A DNA stretch of 17,280 nucleotides from Elusimicrobiota bacterium (GCA_003450735.1 DMEZ01000037.1:66717-83996), one strand, 5' to 3'. Counted from the stretch's first letter, positions 1 to 7,638 are shown. Notes: generated by a model from the sequence alone, not told the origin. Program-made: numbers and translations.

Positions 1-194
1 ACCTCGGAGAACTCGCCGATGCCGGTGTTGACCCCGTACATGATCTCGCGGGCGATGATCTTCTTCTCGAGCATCCCGCGGCACTTCTTGATGCGCTCGA
101 CGGCGTCCGGGGCGAGCTCCACCTTCTCGCCGTGCCGGGCCACGTCGACGACGTTCTCGATAGTGAGCGCGCCTGCTCCGACCTTGATCGCCAT
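1..194 (-). CDS. hutH: Histidine/aromatic amino acid ammonia-lyase, N-terminal part only
   Basis: This is the first 64 codons of a gene that runs off the left edge of the window. The start is ATG at 194, preceded by a clear AGGAGG Shine-Dalgarno. The visible protein begins MAIKVGAGALTIENVVDVAR and contains YGVNTGIGEFSEV at about residues 52-64. That matches the conserved YGvNTGfG segment near the N-terminus of the HAL/PAL lyase family, which uses an MIO prosthetic group to eliminate ammonia from histidine, or from phenylalanine/tyrosine in other members. The active-site Ala-Ser-Gly lies outside the window, so the substrate cannot be decided. Histidine ammonia-lyase is the commonest bacterial member and opens the Hut degradation pathway in the cytoplasm. 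The family call is firm and the gene symbol is tentative. Confidence 0.8.
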   Translation of the reverse strand, partial: MAIKVGAGALTIENVVDVARHGEKVELAPDAVERIKKCRGMLEKKIIAREIMYGVNTGIGEFSE

Positions 195-201
195 GGTGCA
201 G

Positions 202-247
202 CCTCCTGAAAATCGATGCGGCTGGAACTCTGAATGCAACGATGATA
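202..247 (-). promoter_or_regulatory. Ribosome binding site and possible extended -10 for the lyase gene
   Basis: On the minus strand AGGAGG (202-207) lies 7 nt before the lyase ATG. It is one of the few strong Shine-Dalgarno sites in the window. Further upstream TATCAT (242-247) is preceded by TGG, giving an extended -10 (TGnTATCAT). No convincing -35 is seen. The implied leader is about 40 nt. Confidence 0.45.
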
Positions 248-279
248 CCAAAATACGATTCGGGGAGAATGCGGGCCGG

Positions 280-1014
280 CTACTTCGAGGATTTGGCGGA
301 GATCTTGGCCCGCAGAGCCTTGGCGCGCTCCGCCATCGCCTGGGAGTCGGCCTTGCGCGGGGTCAGCGCGAGCACCTGGGAGTAGGGGTCGAGGATGGGC
401 AGGAGGTCGGGGTGCTCGGGCCCCTGGAGCTTCTCGCGGATGGACAGGGCCTGCTGGTAGTAGGCGATGGCCTGGGCGACGTTGCCGGCGCGGACGCTCA
501 GGCCCGCGAGGCGCTCGGCGGACTTGGCGACCTCGAGGTGCCGGGGGCCGTAGACCGTCGCGTAGATGCGCGCGGCCTTGAGCCCCATCTTGGCCGAGTC
601 CTCGGAGAGGCCCTTGGCCTCGAGGCTCAGGGAGAGCCCGTCATAGGCCTTGGCGAGGCGCAGGTCGTCCTCGGGCATGGACTTGCCCATCAGGTCGATG
701 GCCGCGATGTAGGCGTCCACGGCCTCGGGGTGCTTGCCCTGGCCGCGCAGGGCGTCGGCCTTGCCGGCCAGGCTCTCCGCGGCGCGCGCGTCGTTCCTGC
801 CGAACTTTCCGGCTTCCTTGGCCGCCGCGGCGTAGGCCTTCTCCGCTACCGCGAAGTCCTTCCCGCTCATCGCCGTCTCGGCGGCGTTCATCTGCGCTCG
901 CCAGGCGGCGTCTGGAGCCGCTTTGACGGGGGGAGCGGTTTTTTTGTCGGCCGGCTTCGCAGACGGAGCCGCGAAGCAGACGGAGCACAGCAGGAGGAGG
1001 AGCGCGAGGGTCAC
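280..1014 (-). CDS. Exported tetratricopeptide-repeat protein
   Basis: The product is 244 aa. The N-terminus is a hydrophobic Sec-type signal (residues 1-16, rich in Leu, ending CFAA), so the protein should be periplasmic or exported. A Lys/Pro/Ala linker (17-38) follows. Four helix-turn-helix TPR-like units then lie at roughly 40-70, 78-110, 118-155 and 163-197. The last two carry kinesin-light-chain-like signatures (YGPRHLEVA, GPEHPDL). A short Lys-rich tail ends the protein. TPR proteins act as interaction scaffolds and the partner is unknown. The start is GTG at 1014 and overlaps the stop of the HEAT-repeat gene by 4 nt (GTGA), so the two are probably translationally coupled. There is no strong Shine-Dalgarno. 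No specific function can be assigned. Confidence 0.8.
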   Translation of the reverse strand: MTLALLLLLCSVCFAAPSAKPADKKTAPPVKAAPDAAWRAQMNAAETAMSGKDFAVAEKAYAAAAKEAGKFGRNDARAAESLAGKADALRGQGKHPEAVDAYIAAIDLMGKSMPEDDLRLAKAYDGLSLSLEAKGLSEDSAKMGLKAARIYATVYGPRHLEVAKSAERLAGLSVRAGNVAQAIAYYQQALSIREKLQGPEHPDLLPILDPYSQVLALTPRKADSQAMAERAKALRAKISAKSSK

Positions 1015-1472
1015 AGCTCGAAGAACCTCTCCAGCTCGGCCTGCGCCTCGACGAGCTTTATGCCGGCGATGGGCTCGTCGAGGGCGAGGGGAAGCGAGAC
1101 GTCCGTGTCGATGGAGACGCCACGGCCCAAGAGCTTGCTCGAGACGGCCTCCAGAGCCGCCATGACGGCCTTCCCGACCTTCGGGACGGGATCTCCGAGC
1201 CCGCCGATGAGCGCCTTCGCCGCCTCACGGGTGGCGATACGTCCGAGCGCCCCGCAGGCCGAGAGGCGCTCGTCGACGCTGACGTCCACGCGCCGGAGGT
1301 TGCCCATGTCCATGACGCGGACGTCGGTGTAGGGCAGGCCGTCCATGGCCCTGCGGGCGGCCTCGCCCTTGAGCTGGACCTCGCCCAGGGTCTCGAAGCG
1401 GGGATGACGGAGGATGTCTTCCAGGCCGGCGACGTCGCGGGCTTCTTCCAGCCTTTTCACGGCATCGGACAT
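1011..1472 (-). CDS. HEAT-repeat-like hypothetical protein
   Basis: The product is 153 aa, has no signal peptide or membrane segment, and is probably cytoplasmic. Residues 68-110 (ERLSACGALGRIATREAAKAL, then GDPVPKVGKAVMAALEAV) look like one to two HEAT-type helical repeats. These are usually protein-protein interaction modules. The N-terminal part (a short helix, then a stretch with GEVQLKGEAARRAMDGL) may be another degenerate repeat. The ATG at 1472 has no Shine-Dalgarno, but a perfect TATAAT ends 6 nt upstream, so a leaderless transcript is likely. The stop overlaps the GTG start of the TPR gene, and both may serve one complex. The family is not recognised beyond the repeats. Confidence 0.7.
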   Translation of the reverse strand: MSDAVKRLEEARDVAGLEDILRHPRFETLGEVQLKGEAARRAMDGLPYTDVRVMDMGNLRRVDVSVDERLSACGALGRIATREAAKALIGGLGDPVPKVGKAVMAALEAVSSKLLGRGVSIDTDVSLPLALDEPIAGIKLVEAQAELERFFEL

Positions 1473-1478
1473 GCCGTT

Positions 1479-1484
1479 ATTATA
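1479..1484 (-). promoter_or_regulatory. -10 box for a leaderless HEAT-repeat mRNA
   Basis: Minus-strand TATAAT is followed by exactly 6 nt and then the ATG at 1472, so the predicted +1 is the A of the start codon. It overlaps the stop codon of the upstream MFS gene (1480-1482). No good -35 lies 16-18 nt upstream. Confidence 0.5.
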
Positions 1485-3675
1485 GCTTGGAATCCTCCGG
1501 AATGCTCCCGTCCGCGGGCGGATTGCGCTCCGCCTTGGAGAAGAACAACCAGGGGGCCGCGGCGCGCACCAGGCCGTAGACGGTCGTGGCGATGGCGGCG
1601 AAGTAGAGGGCGGTCTTGATGGGGATGTCGTTCAAGACGAAGCCGTAGAGGTAGGTCGCGATGATGGCCGCGACGATGCCCAGGAAGGACTCGGCGGCCA
1701 GGACCTTGTTGACGTCGCCGTCCGAGAGCTTGCCCAGGGTCTTCTGGTGCAGACCCGACACGGTCATGGCCCCGAGGCTGGTGACCAGGGTCTGCAGGCC
1801 GTAGAGGCCGAGGACCGCCCACATGGAGGGCGCGGAGATCATGATCCAGAACAGCGGGATCTCGAGGGCGGCCAGGATGTAGAAGGGGATGGTCAAAGAC
1901 TCCTCGGTCTTGAAGCCCATCTTCGCGAAGAGCTTCCTCAGCGGGTTGACGAGCATCGTGGCGAGGATGCTGCCGATGCTCGAGGAGACGACCAGCATGC
2001 TGAAGTAGCCCATCGGGGTGCTCATGAGGCCCTTGAAGATCCAGCCGATGACGGGCACGCCCATGATGGCGTTGACCGCGCCGGTGTTGGCCATCAAAAC
2101 GCCCTCGACGTACTCGGGCAGGACGTTGAAGATGAGGGGGTCGGAGAAGAGCGAGTAGAGCAGGGAGAGCCCGGTCATGGTCAGGAGGAAGCGGTTCTTG
2201 ACGATGAGCTTCACCCCGTCCTTGAGGGAGACGGCGAGGTCCTTGAGGACGCCCTTGAAGGAAAGCTTCTCCCTGGCCGGGGCGTTCTCCTGGGTTTCGG
2301 CGTCCTTCTGGCCCTTGAGCTTGCCGCCGATGATGCCCACCGTGGCGTAGAGGAGGCCCGCGATGCCGGTCGCGATGGCGTAGACGCCGTAGATGAGGGC
2401 GCCGCCGACCTCGATCTTTCCGAAGAGCTCCTTGATCTGCGCGATCTGGCCGGCGACCGCCGGGCCGATGATGGCCGTGGCCGCCGCGATGAAGGTGAGG
2501 ATGGAGTTGGCCTTCATGCGCTCGGCCGGGGTGACGCTCTTGTCGCCCATGATCTTGGTGGAGGCGCCCATGTCCATGGTGACGAAGAGGCCCTGGAAGA
2601 AGCTCTGCACCCCGATGAGGGCGAAGAGGGTGAGCAGGGCGGCCGACATGCTCATCGCGCCGGAGAGGAAGAAGGCGGTCGGGATGAGGGCGAGGATGCC
2701 CGCGCGGATGAAGGCGGAGCGCACCAGCCATTTCTTGGGGTTGGACTCGGCGCCCTTGGTGAAGAGGGGGATGGTGGCGTAGGAGAAGGCCTGGGACACC
2801 CAGTGCGCGATGCGCGCGATGCTGCGGTTCTCGCGGATGGCGGCCTTGAGGAGCTCGGCGTTCTGGAAGCGGGCGTCGTTGTTGTCGCGCAGGACGTTCT
2901 TGGTGTAGGAGGAGACGACGAAGGGGAGGCCGACGATGTACATCTCGATGCCGAAGTAGTAGACGATGGTCGCGAGGGTGTAGCGCCAGAAGCTCTTGTT
3001 GCGCTCGGGGTCTTTAAAAACCTGCGTGAGGCCGGTCTTGGCGGCGGGGACTTCGGCCTTCTCGGAGACCTGGGCGGCCTCGGAGGCGGGCTGGAGGTTG
3101 TTCTGGAGCGTGCTCTCGGCGACCGGGACGGGGTCGGCGGTCCCGGCGCGCTGGGCGGTCTGCTCGCCGGTCAGGAGGCTGAACTGCTTCTGGGCGCCGG
3201 CGCTGGCGTTGTCGCCCTGGGCCTTCTCGAGGCCCTGGGCGATGTCGGAGGCGGCCTGGGCGACGGGCTGGAGCTTCGCCGCAACGGCCTGGGAGGATTC
3301 GGCGGGGGTCTTGGCGGGGGCGGAGAGGATGGAGGCGTTCCGGACGGCCGCGGGAGCCTGGTAGGCTGCCGGGGCCTGGAAAGCAGCCGCGGGCAGGAGC
3401 GCGATGGTCTGCGCGGCGGCCTTGGGGGCGGCGGCGCTCTGCGCCGGAAGAGTTTTGAGCGCGCCGACGGTGGGGAGGGTGGAGAGGTTCCCGATGGAGA
3501 GGGAGGAGGGGGTGAGGGCCTGCAGGCCCTGGACCCGGCCGAGCCCGGCCCCGACCTGGGCGGGAGCGGCCTGGACGCGGGTCTCGACGCGGATGGAGGT
3601 GACCTGGGCGACCGTAGGCTGGACGCCTACGCCGTAGGCCAGGATCAGCGCGACGAGTTTGGTCAGGGCTTTCAT
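1480..3675 (-). CDS. MFS-type permease with long exported N-terminal region
   Basis: The product is 731 aa. Residues 1-23 are a signal-like hydrophobic segment (MKALTKLVALILAYGVGVQP, then TVAQ). Residues 24-215 are a low-complexity Ala/Pro/Gln/Ser region predicted to be extracytoplasmic. From about 228 to 715 there are around twelve hydrophobic segments split by a long cytoplasmic loop (about 450-485, KLKGQKDAETQENAPAREKL), the usual 6+6 layout of major facilitator superfamily carriers. Typical MFS permeases are about 400-500 aa, so the first 220 residues are extra. The substrate is unknown. No Shine-Dalgarno precedes the ATG; the upstream sequence ends GACTATAGGT. The downstream HEAT gene begins 8 nt after this stop on the same strand but has its own -10 box. 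MFS membership is likely; transport direction and substrate are not visible. Confidence 0.8.
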   Translation of the reverse strand: MKALTKLVALILAYGVGVQPTVAQVTSIRVETRVQAAPAQVGAGLGRVQGLQALTPSSLSIGNLSTLPTVGALKTLPAQSAAAPKAAAQTIALLPAAAFQAPAAYQAPAAVRNASILSAPAKTPAESSQAVAAKLQPVAQAASDIAQGLEKAQGDNASAGAQKQFSLLTGEQTAQRAGTADPVPVAESTLQNNLQPASEAAQVSEKAEVPAAKTGLTQVFKDPERNKSFWRYTLATIVYYFGIEMYIVGLPFVVSSYTKNVLRDNNDARFQNAELLKAAIRENRSIARIAHWVSQAFSYATIPLFTKGAESNPKKWLVRSAFIRAGILALIPTAFFLSGAMSMSAALLTLFALIGVQSFFQGLFVTMDMGASTKIMGDKSVTPAERMKANSILTFIAAATAIIGPAVAGQIAQIKELFGKIEVGGALIYGVYAIATGIAGLLYATVGIIGGKLKGQKDAETQENAPAREKLSFKGVLKDLAVSLKDGVKLIVKNRFLLTMTGLSLLYSLFSDPLIFNVLPEYVEGVLMANTGAVNAIMGVPVIGWIFKGLMSTPMGYFSMLVVSSSIGSILATMLVNPLRKLFAKMGFKTEESLTIPFYILAALEIPLFWIMISAPSMWAVLGLYGLQTLVTSLGAMTVSGLHQKTLGKLSDGDVNKVLAAESFLGIVAAIIATYLYGFVLNDIPIKTALYFAAIATTVYGLVRAAAPWLFFSKAERNPPADGSIPEDSKL

Positions 3676-3781
3676 ACCTATAGTCTGCCCTTAATGCGGG
3701 GGGAGCGCATCGTCCGAAGGGCCCGCCCTATGGAGGTAATAGACCTAAGGGGGCCGTGGGTCCGGGTCTAGGACCTGGGGC

Positions 3782-4360
3782 CTAGGCGGGTTCCGCGGGC
3801 TCGGGCCGGGGCGGCTTGGGGACATCCTGCGCGCCGACCGGACACGCGCTGCGCAGGATCTCCGTGTTCTGCTTGAGCCAGAGGCGCTGGCGCTTGTGGT
3901 CGGGGCAGTGGGTGTTGACCAGGGTCCAGAACTTCTTGCCGTGGTTCATCTCGAGGAGGTGGCAGAGCTCGTGGATGACCACGTAGTCGATGACGCCGGG
4001 GGGGGCCAGGACGAGGCGCCAGTTGAAGTTGAGGTTGCCCTTGCCGGAGCAGGAGCCCCAGAGGGTGCGCTGGTCCTTGATGCAGATGCGCTTGCAGCGG
4101 ACCCCGATGATGCGACTGTAGTGCTCCACCCGGCCGGCGATGACGAGGCGGGCCTTGTTGACGTCGCCTTCGACGAAGAGGTTGGTCTGGGTGTCGGAGG
4201 CGGGGAGGTCCGCGTCGGGGACGTGGACGGCCTTCTTGGGCTTGTCCTCGTAGATCTCGGGGAACTGGCGCTTGAGGTCGTCGAGGAACTTCTTGACGTC
4301 CTTGAGGACGTTGCCGGGAGGCTCGCGCAGGGGAAGCTGGGGTTGGGCGGGTTCAGCCAT
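3782..4360 (-). CDS. YgjP/WLM-type zinc metallopeptidase
   Basis: The product is 192 aa and cytoplasmic. Residues 99-116 (TLWGSCSGKGNLNFNWRL) and 128-144 (VIHELCHLLEMNHGKKF) are the hallmark blocks of the YgjP-like (DUF45, PF01863) family. They contain the zinc motif H130-E-x-x-H134 with a further His at 140. A variable N-terminal region of about 60 residues has no recognised motif. Family members are SprT/WLM-like gluzincins whose physiological substrates are mostly undefined. The start at ATG 4360 has no Shine-Dalgarno, but TAGAAT stands 6 nt upstream, so a leaderless transcript is likely. It lies 17 nt downstream of the primase-like gene on the same strand. SprT-like proteases can process DNA-protein crosslinks, so a replication/repair link with that gene is possible but is inference. 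Confidence 0.88.
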   Translation of the reverse strand: MAEPAQPQLPLREPPGNVLKDVKKFLDDLKRQFPEIYEDKPKKAVHVPDADLPASDTQTNLFVEGDVNKARLVIAGRVEHYSRIIGVRCKRICIKDQRTLWGSCSGKGNLNFNWRLVLAPPGVIDYVVIHELCHLLEMNHGKKFWTLVNTHCPDHKRQRLWLKQNTEILRSACPVGAQDVPKPPRPEPAEPA

Positions 4361-4366
4361 GAGCGG

Positions 4367-4372
4367 ATTCTA
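4367..4372 (-). promoter_or_regulatory. -10 box for a leaderless metallopeptidase mRNA
   Basis: Minus-strand TAGAAT is followed by 6 nt (CCGCTC) and then the ATG at 4360. It sits in the 17-nt gap after the upstream gene. No clear -35 is present. Confidence 0.45.
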
Positions 4373-4377
4373 CCAAA

Positions 4378-5691
4378 TCAGACCTTGAGCCGACCCGTCT
4401 TCCAGAGCGCCATGGAGCTGAAAGTGCGGGCCCAGAAGCCGGCCTTCTCCTCCGCGGGATACTTGAAGAAGTCGATGCTCCAGCCGCGGCTGGGGTCGAT
4501 GTAGAGGTCGCGCAGGACGTCGGCGATGTGGCGGGGCTTCCAGTCCGCGTAGACCAGGAGGTCGTAGACGAAGCCCATCATGCTCTTGGGCTGGAGCGCC
4601 ATGGGGTTGGCGCGGTCAAGGACTTGGCGGACGAAGTCGCTCGCGCGTCCGTCCCGGCGGGCCCGCTCGAGCGCTTCGCCCCGGGGCAGGCTGGGGGTCT
4701 TGTCGAACTCCTGGTGGCAGGCGTAGAGGGCGCTCTGCTTGTACTCGCGGATGAAGCCGATGAGGTTGTCGCCCGCCTCCGGGATGACTCCTTGGAAGCG
4801 CTCGGAGTGGCGGGCGGCCTTCTCGAGGTCCCACATGCACTCGACGATCCTGTCCATGTCCGGCTCTTCGACGGCGGCCTTGCCGTCGAAGGAGGCGCCG
4901 AGGACGTCCACGAGGGGGGGGTGGTGGAACATCAGGTACTTGTCGTGGTTCTTCTTGTGGAGGCTGAAGGGACTGCGGATGGAGCGCATGAAGGGCGAGC
5001 CCTCGGCCCAGGAGTTGTCGAAGTTGATGCAGCGGTCGAGGCTGTCCGATACGGTCACGGGCAGGCCTCCGCGGGCCTCGTTGTCCTTGAAGGCCTCCAT
5101 GGTGAGCAGGGCCGCGTATTCGGCGAGCCGCCCGAGGCCGCTGAACATCCTGGCGGCTTCGAGCGAGACGCCCCAGCGCCGCTTGATGTCGTTGGGGTCG
5201 ACGAAGCGGCAGGCGGCGATGAGGTCGTCCTCGAGGGCGCCGATCTTCTCAAGCTCCTTGGAGGCGCGGGAACCGACGGGGTTTCTCCAGAGGAGGTGGG
5301 CGCCGGAGGGGGTATAGTCGAGGAGGTAGGCGATGCCTCGGCCGCGGAAGAGGCCTTCGACGAAGCGGAAGACGGGGGCCATCTGCTTGAACCAGTAGCG
5401 CTGGGACTCCTTGTCGGTGTAGAGCTGGTGGTTCTCGCCGAGGAGGAAGACCTCGAAGTCGAGGGGCATGAGGACGGACCGGCTGCGCTCGCCCACCACG
5501 GGGAGGTGGACCTGCATGCCCTTTTCGAGGGTGAACTTCCCGAGCTGGTCTGCGGGCTCGACGGCGACGAGGAAGCAGGGGTCCCAGCCGTCGGCCAGAA
5601 GCTCGCGGCCGGCGGCGACGACGTAGTGGAAGCCCTCAAAGCAGGTCTTGAGCTTGGGAAACACCGAGGCGTAGTATTGCTGGGGGGTCAT
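4378..5691 (-). CDS. Divergent archaeo-eukaryotic primase (AEP)-like protein
   Basis: The product is 437 aa and has no signal peptide. I see the order of AEP motifs. A hydrophobic strand carrying D78-F-E80 (VLMPLDFEVFLL) is a candidate motif I, DxE. S129-G-A-H132 in LLDYTPSGAHLLW is a candidate motif II, SxH. INFD225 is a candidate motif III, hD, followed by R239-S-P-F-S-L-H245-K-K, which resembles the RxPxSLHxK segment seen near the nucleotide pocket of many primases. The C-terminal 70 residues (VYDLLVYADWKPRHIADVLR, then W-F-Y-rich) look helical, like a primase C-terminal domain. AEP enzymes make primers or act as PrimPol-type translesion or repair polymerases. The start at ATG 5691 is chosen because longer in-frame starts would lie antisense inside ssb. 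It is divergent from ssb across 55 nt, which supports a DNA role. The assignment is motif-based inference. Confidence 0.6.
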   Translation of the reverse strand: MTPQQYYASVFPKLKTCFEGFHYVVAAGRELLADGWDPCFLVAVEPADQLGKFTLEKGMQVHLPVVGERSRSVLMPLDFEVFLLGENHQLYTDKESQRYWFKQMAPVFRFVEGLFRGRGIAYLLDYTPSGAHLLWRNPVGSRASKELEKIGALEDDLIAACRFVDPNDIKRRWGVSLEAARMFSGLGRLAEYAALLTMEAFKDNEARGGLPVTVSDSLDRCINFDNSWAEGSPFMRSIRSPFSLHKKNHDKYLMFHHPPLVDVLGASFDGKAAVEEPDMDRIVECMWDLEKAARHSERFQGVIPEAGDNLIGFIREYKQSALYACHQEFDKTPSLPRGEALERARRDGRASDFVRQVLDRANPMALQPKSMMGFVYDLLVYADWKPRHIADVLRDLYIDPSRGWSIDFFKYPAEEKAGFWARTFSSMALWKTGRLKV

Positions 5692-5746
5692 GGGTACGGG
5701 ATTGTATAAATATCTGGTAAGATTGAGAGGACGCAGGGGAGGCTCC
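5692..5746. promoter_or_regulatory. Divergent promoter region between primase-like gene and ssb
   Basis: This 55-nt AT-richer island serves both directions. For the minus gene, TACAAT (5701-5706) stands 9 nt from its ATG, giving a leader of about 2-3 nt. For ssb, TGGTAAGAT (5715-5723) is an extended -10, and the leader then carries AGGGGAGG (5735-5742) 4 nt before the ATG. The two -10 elements are only 11 nt apart, so polymerases may compete. No -35 is recognisable on either side. Confidence 0.45.
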
Positions 5747-6175
5747 ATGGCGAATCTGAACAAAGTGATGCTCATCGGCCGGCTGACTCGGGACCCGGAG
5801 ATCAAGACGTTCAGCAACGGCGGGAAGGTCGCGAACATCGGCTTCGCGGTCAACAACCGGCGCAAGAACCAGCAGTCCGGGCAGTGGGAGGACGTGCCGG
5901 TCTGGCTGGATCTGAAGGCTTTCAACCGGGAGACGGGCCGGAAGATGGCGGACATGATCGAGCAGTATCTGCGCAAGGGCCAGCAGGTCTACGTCGAGGG
6001 GCACCTCGTCCTGGAAGAGTGGGAAGGGAAGACCGACGGGAAGAAGCAGTCGAAGCTGGTCATCTACGTCGACGATTTCCAGTTCCTGGAGAAGCGCGAG
6101 GGCGCGGCGAAGGGCGAGGTGATCAGCCCGATCCCGGGGAAGGCGGCCGAGGGGATGGACGAGGTGCCGTTCTAG
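5747..6175 (+). CDS. ssb: Single-stranded DNA-binding protein
   Basis: The product is 142 aa. The N-terminal OB fold (residues 1-112) begins MANLNKVMLIGRLTRDPEIK, the classic bacterial SSB start, and contains VANIGFAVNNRRK and VWLDLKAFNR. The linker is short, about 20 residues. The acidic tip ends MDEVPF, matching the conserved DDIPF-type tail that recruits replication and repair proteins. The start is set by the strong AGGGGAGG site and by homology; an upstream in-frame ATG at 5690 would add 19 residues unlike SSB. SSB binds ssDNA as a tetramer in replication, recombination and repair. The divergent primase-like neighbour fits a shared role. The assignment is secure. Confidence 0.97.
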   Translation: MANLNKVMLIGRLTRDPEIKTFSNGGKVANIGFAVNNRRKNQQSGQWEDVPVWLDLKAFNRETGRKMADMIEQYLRKGQQVYVEGHLVLEEWEGKTDGKKQSKLVIYVDDFQFLEKREGAAKGEVISPIPGKAAEGMDEVPF

Positions 6176-6196
6176 GCTCGTCGGCACATTCATGCC

Positions 6197-7579
6197 GTGG
6201 GGTTCGTAACCCTAGCCGTCGCCTTATCGCTCCCTAACGCTTGGGGAGACACCCAACCCCTATCCCAGCGGCGTTCGGCGCCGAACAGCCTCGCCGCGGC
6301 CATCCCGGCGCCTGAGGCCTATGCGCGCATACCGGTTCAGAAAGACTCTTTCTCTGAATGGATGCGCTACCTGCCGGTCAAGCCGGAAGGCTCCCTCGTT
6401 CATACCTGGCGCGGCCGCGAAGTGCTTCTGCCCTTCCTTTTCGTCTGGCGAGTCCTGGATTTGCCGCTCTATTTCAACGAGGACCTGGAGCAGTGCGCCG
6501 ATTGGGCGTTCCGCCTCTGGTACGACTACCAGCGGGAAACCAAGGCCGGCGAGCGCCTTTGGCTCATCGACTACAACGGCCGGAAGAAGACCTTGGGGGA
6601 GTGGAAGACATCCAAGCCGGGCGCGGACGCGAAGGGTTTCCTGCGCTGGTCGATGGCCAACGCCAACTCCTACTCGCAGAAGAAAGGGCTTTTCACTGTC
6701 CCTTCCGAGAAAGAACTCCTCCCGGGCGACCTGCTGGTCCAGAACGAGACCGGCGGTATCGGGCACACCTCGATCGTCTTCGACGTCGCGGAGAACGCCG
6801 AGGGGAAGCGCCTCTATCTCCTCGGCTTCGGCTTCATGCCCGCGCAGGAGGCGCACATCGAGAAGGCGGCCGCCGAGCAGGGGCAGGGCGGCTGGTTCAC
6901 CCTGGAGGGCTACCGCCGCTATCTGAAGAATCACTTCTCTTTCGGCGAGCCGGTTATGCGTTCTTTCGAGAGGCGCGGTACGAGGATCAGCGAGCGCCCC
7001 ATCTCCTTCAGCGACGCCCGCAAGCGCGCGACCGAAGACTACATCGCTCAGCATTATGGGCTTTCGGGGCGGGAGGCCAAGATCGACCCGAAGATGATCG
7101 TCCTCCACTGGACCGGCATCCGGGACGTCGAGGCCGCCTGGAAGACCTTCGACAAGGAGACGCTGCCCAAGGAGCGCGGCGATATCTCGGCCGGGGGCGG
7201 CTTGAACGTCTCCGCGCACTTCCTGGTCGGCCGGGATGGGAGGATCCTCCAGCTGATGCCGCCGGACAGGATGGCGCGCCACGCGATCGGCCTCAATCTG
7301 AGCGCCATCGGTATCGAGAACGTCGGCGGAGTGGACGACCGCGACGACCTGACCCCGGCGCAGGCGGAGGCGGACGCCTGGCTCATCCGACGGCTCAAAG
7401 GCGAGTTCCCGGGGATCGAGTATCTCATCGGCCACCACGAGTATCTCCGTTTCGAGGGCCATCCGCTTTGGTTGGAGAACCAGGCGGGCTATCGGACTCA
7501 GAAGAGCGACCCCGGGGACCGCTTCATGCGGGAGGTGCGCACCCGCATCAAGGACCTGGGCTTGAAGGGGCCGCCGTGA
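6197..7579 (+). CDS. DUF4846 domain fused to N-acetylmuramoyl-L-alanine amidase (Amidase_2)
   Basis: The product is 460 aa. A short hydrophobic N-terminus (residues 1-17, ending NAWGD) may be an export signal, although it lacks basic residues. Residues 50-255 match DUF4846: SFSEWMRYLPVKPEGS, DLEQCADWAFRLWYDY, GIGHTSIVFDV and GFGFMPAQEAHI. Residues 298-445 are an Amidase_2/PGRP-like fold: IVLHWTG (H304), SAHFLVGRDGRI, IGIENVGG (E374), IGHHEY (H413/H414) and KSDPGDRF (D438). The H, H and D positions fit the zinc ligands. Amidases of this type cleave the lactyl-Ala bond of peptidoglycan in the periplasm. The start is taken as GTG 6197, 21 nt after ssb. It is poorly supported: there is no Shine-Dalgarno, and the start sits in the 3' arm of a small CGGCA/TGCCG hairpin (6182-6197). 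Confidence 0.85.
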   Translation: MGFVTLAVALSLPNAWGDTQPLSQRRSAPNSLAAAIPAPEAYARIPVQKDSFSEWMRYLPVKPEGSLVHTWRGREVLLPFLFVWRVLDLPLYFNEDLEQCADWAFRLWYDYQRETKAGERLWLIDYNGRKKTLGEWKTSKPGADAKGFLRWSMANANSYSQKKGLFTVPSEKELLPGDLLVQNETGGIGHTSIVFDVAENAEGKRLYLLGFGFMPAQEAHIEKAAAEQGQGGWFTLEGYRRYLKNHFSFGEPVMRSFERRGTRISERPISFSDARKRATEDYIAQHYGLSGREAKIDPKMIVLHWTGIRDVEAAWKTFDKETLPKERGDISAGGGLNVSAHFLVGRDGRILQLMPPDRMARHAIGLNLSAIGIENVGGVDDRDDLTPAQAEADAWLIRRLKGEFPGIEYLIGHHEYLRFEGHPLWLENQAGYRTQKSDPGDRFMREVRTRIKDLGLKGPP

Positions 7580-7602
7580 GCCTCCTCAGCCGGCGGAGCA
7601 CC

Positions 7603-7632
7603 TTGATTAATACCTCGGAAAGGCGCTAGGCT
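7603..7632 (+). promoter_or_regulatory. Promoter for the creD-like gene, leaderless layout
   Basis: TTGATT (7603-7608), an 18-nt spacer and TAGGCT (7627-7632) are followed by exactly 6 nt and the ATG at 7639. The -10 is weak but the geometry matches other leaderless starts in the window. Confidence 0.4.
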
Positions 7633-7638
7633 TCCGGC

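Noticed and set aside
1747..3771. Very long plus-strand open frame opposite the MFS gene
   Set aside because: Gly/Glu/Asp/Leu-rich antisense shadow typical of high-GC genes. The minus strand encodes a clear membrane protein with good codon pattern.
3676..3781. GGTCC/GGACC inverted repeat in the gap after the metallopeptidase gene
   Set aside because: A short 5-bp stem with no T-tract. Not enough to call a terminator or operator; nothing else stands out in this 106-nt gap.
5692..5976. N-terminal extension of the primase-like protein by 95 residues
   Set aside because: It would lie antisense inside ssb, shows no conserved character, and ATG 5691 has a -10 box just upstream.
6182..6197. CGGCA-CATTCA-TGCCG hairpin after ssb as a terminator
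   Set aside because: Only 5 bp and no T-tract. It overlaps the likely GTG of the amidase gene, so at most it affects that start.
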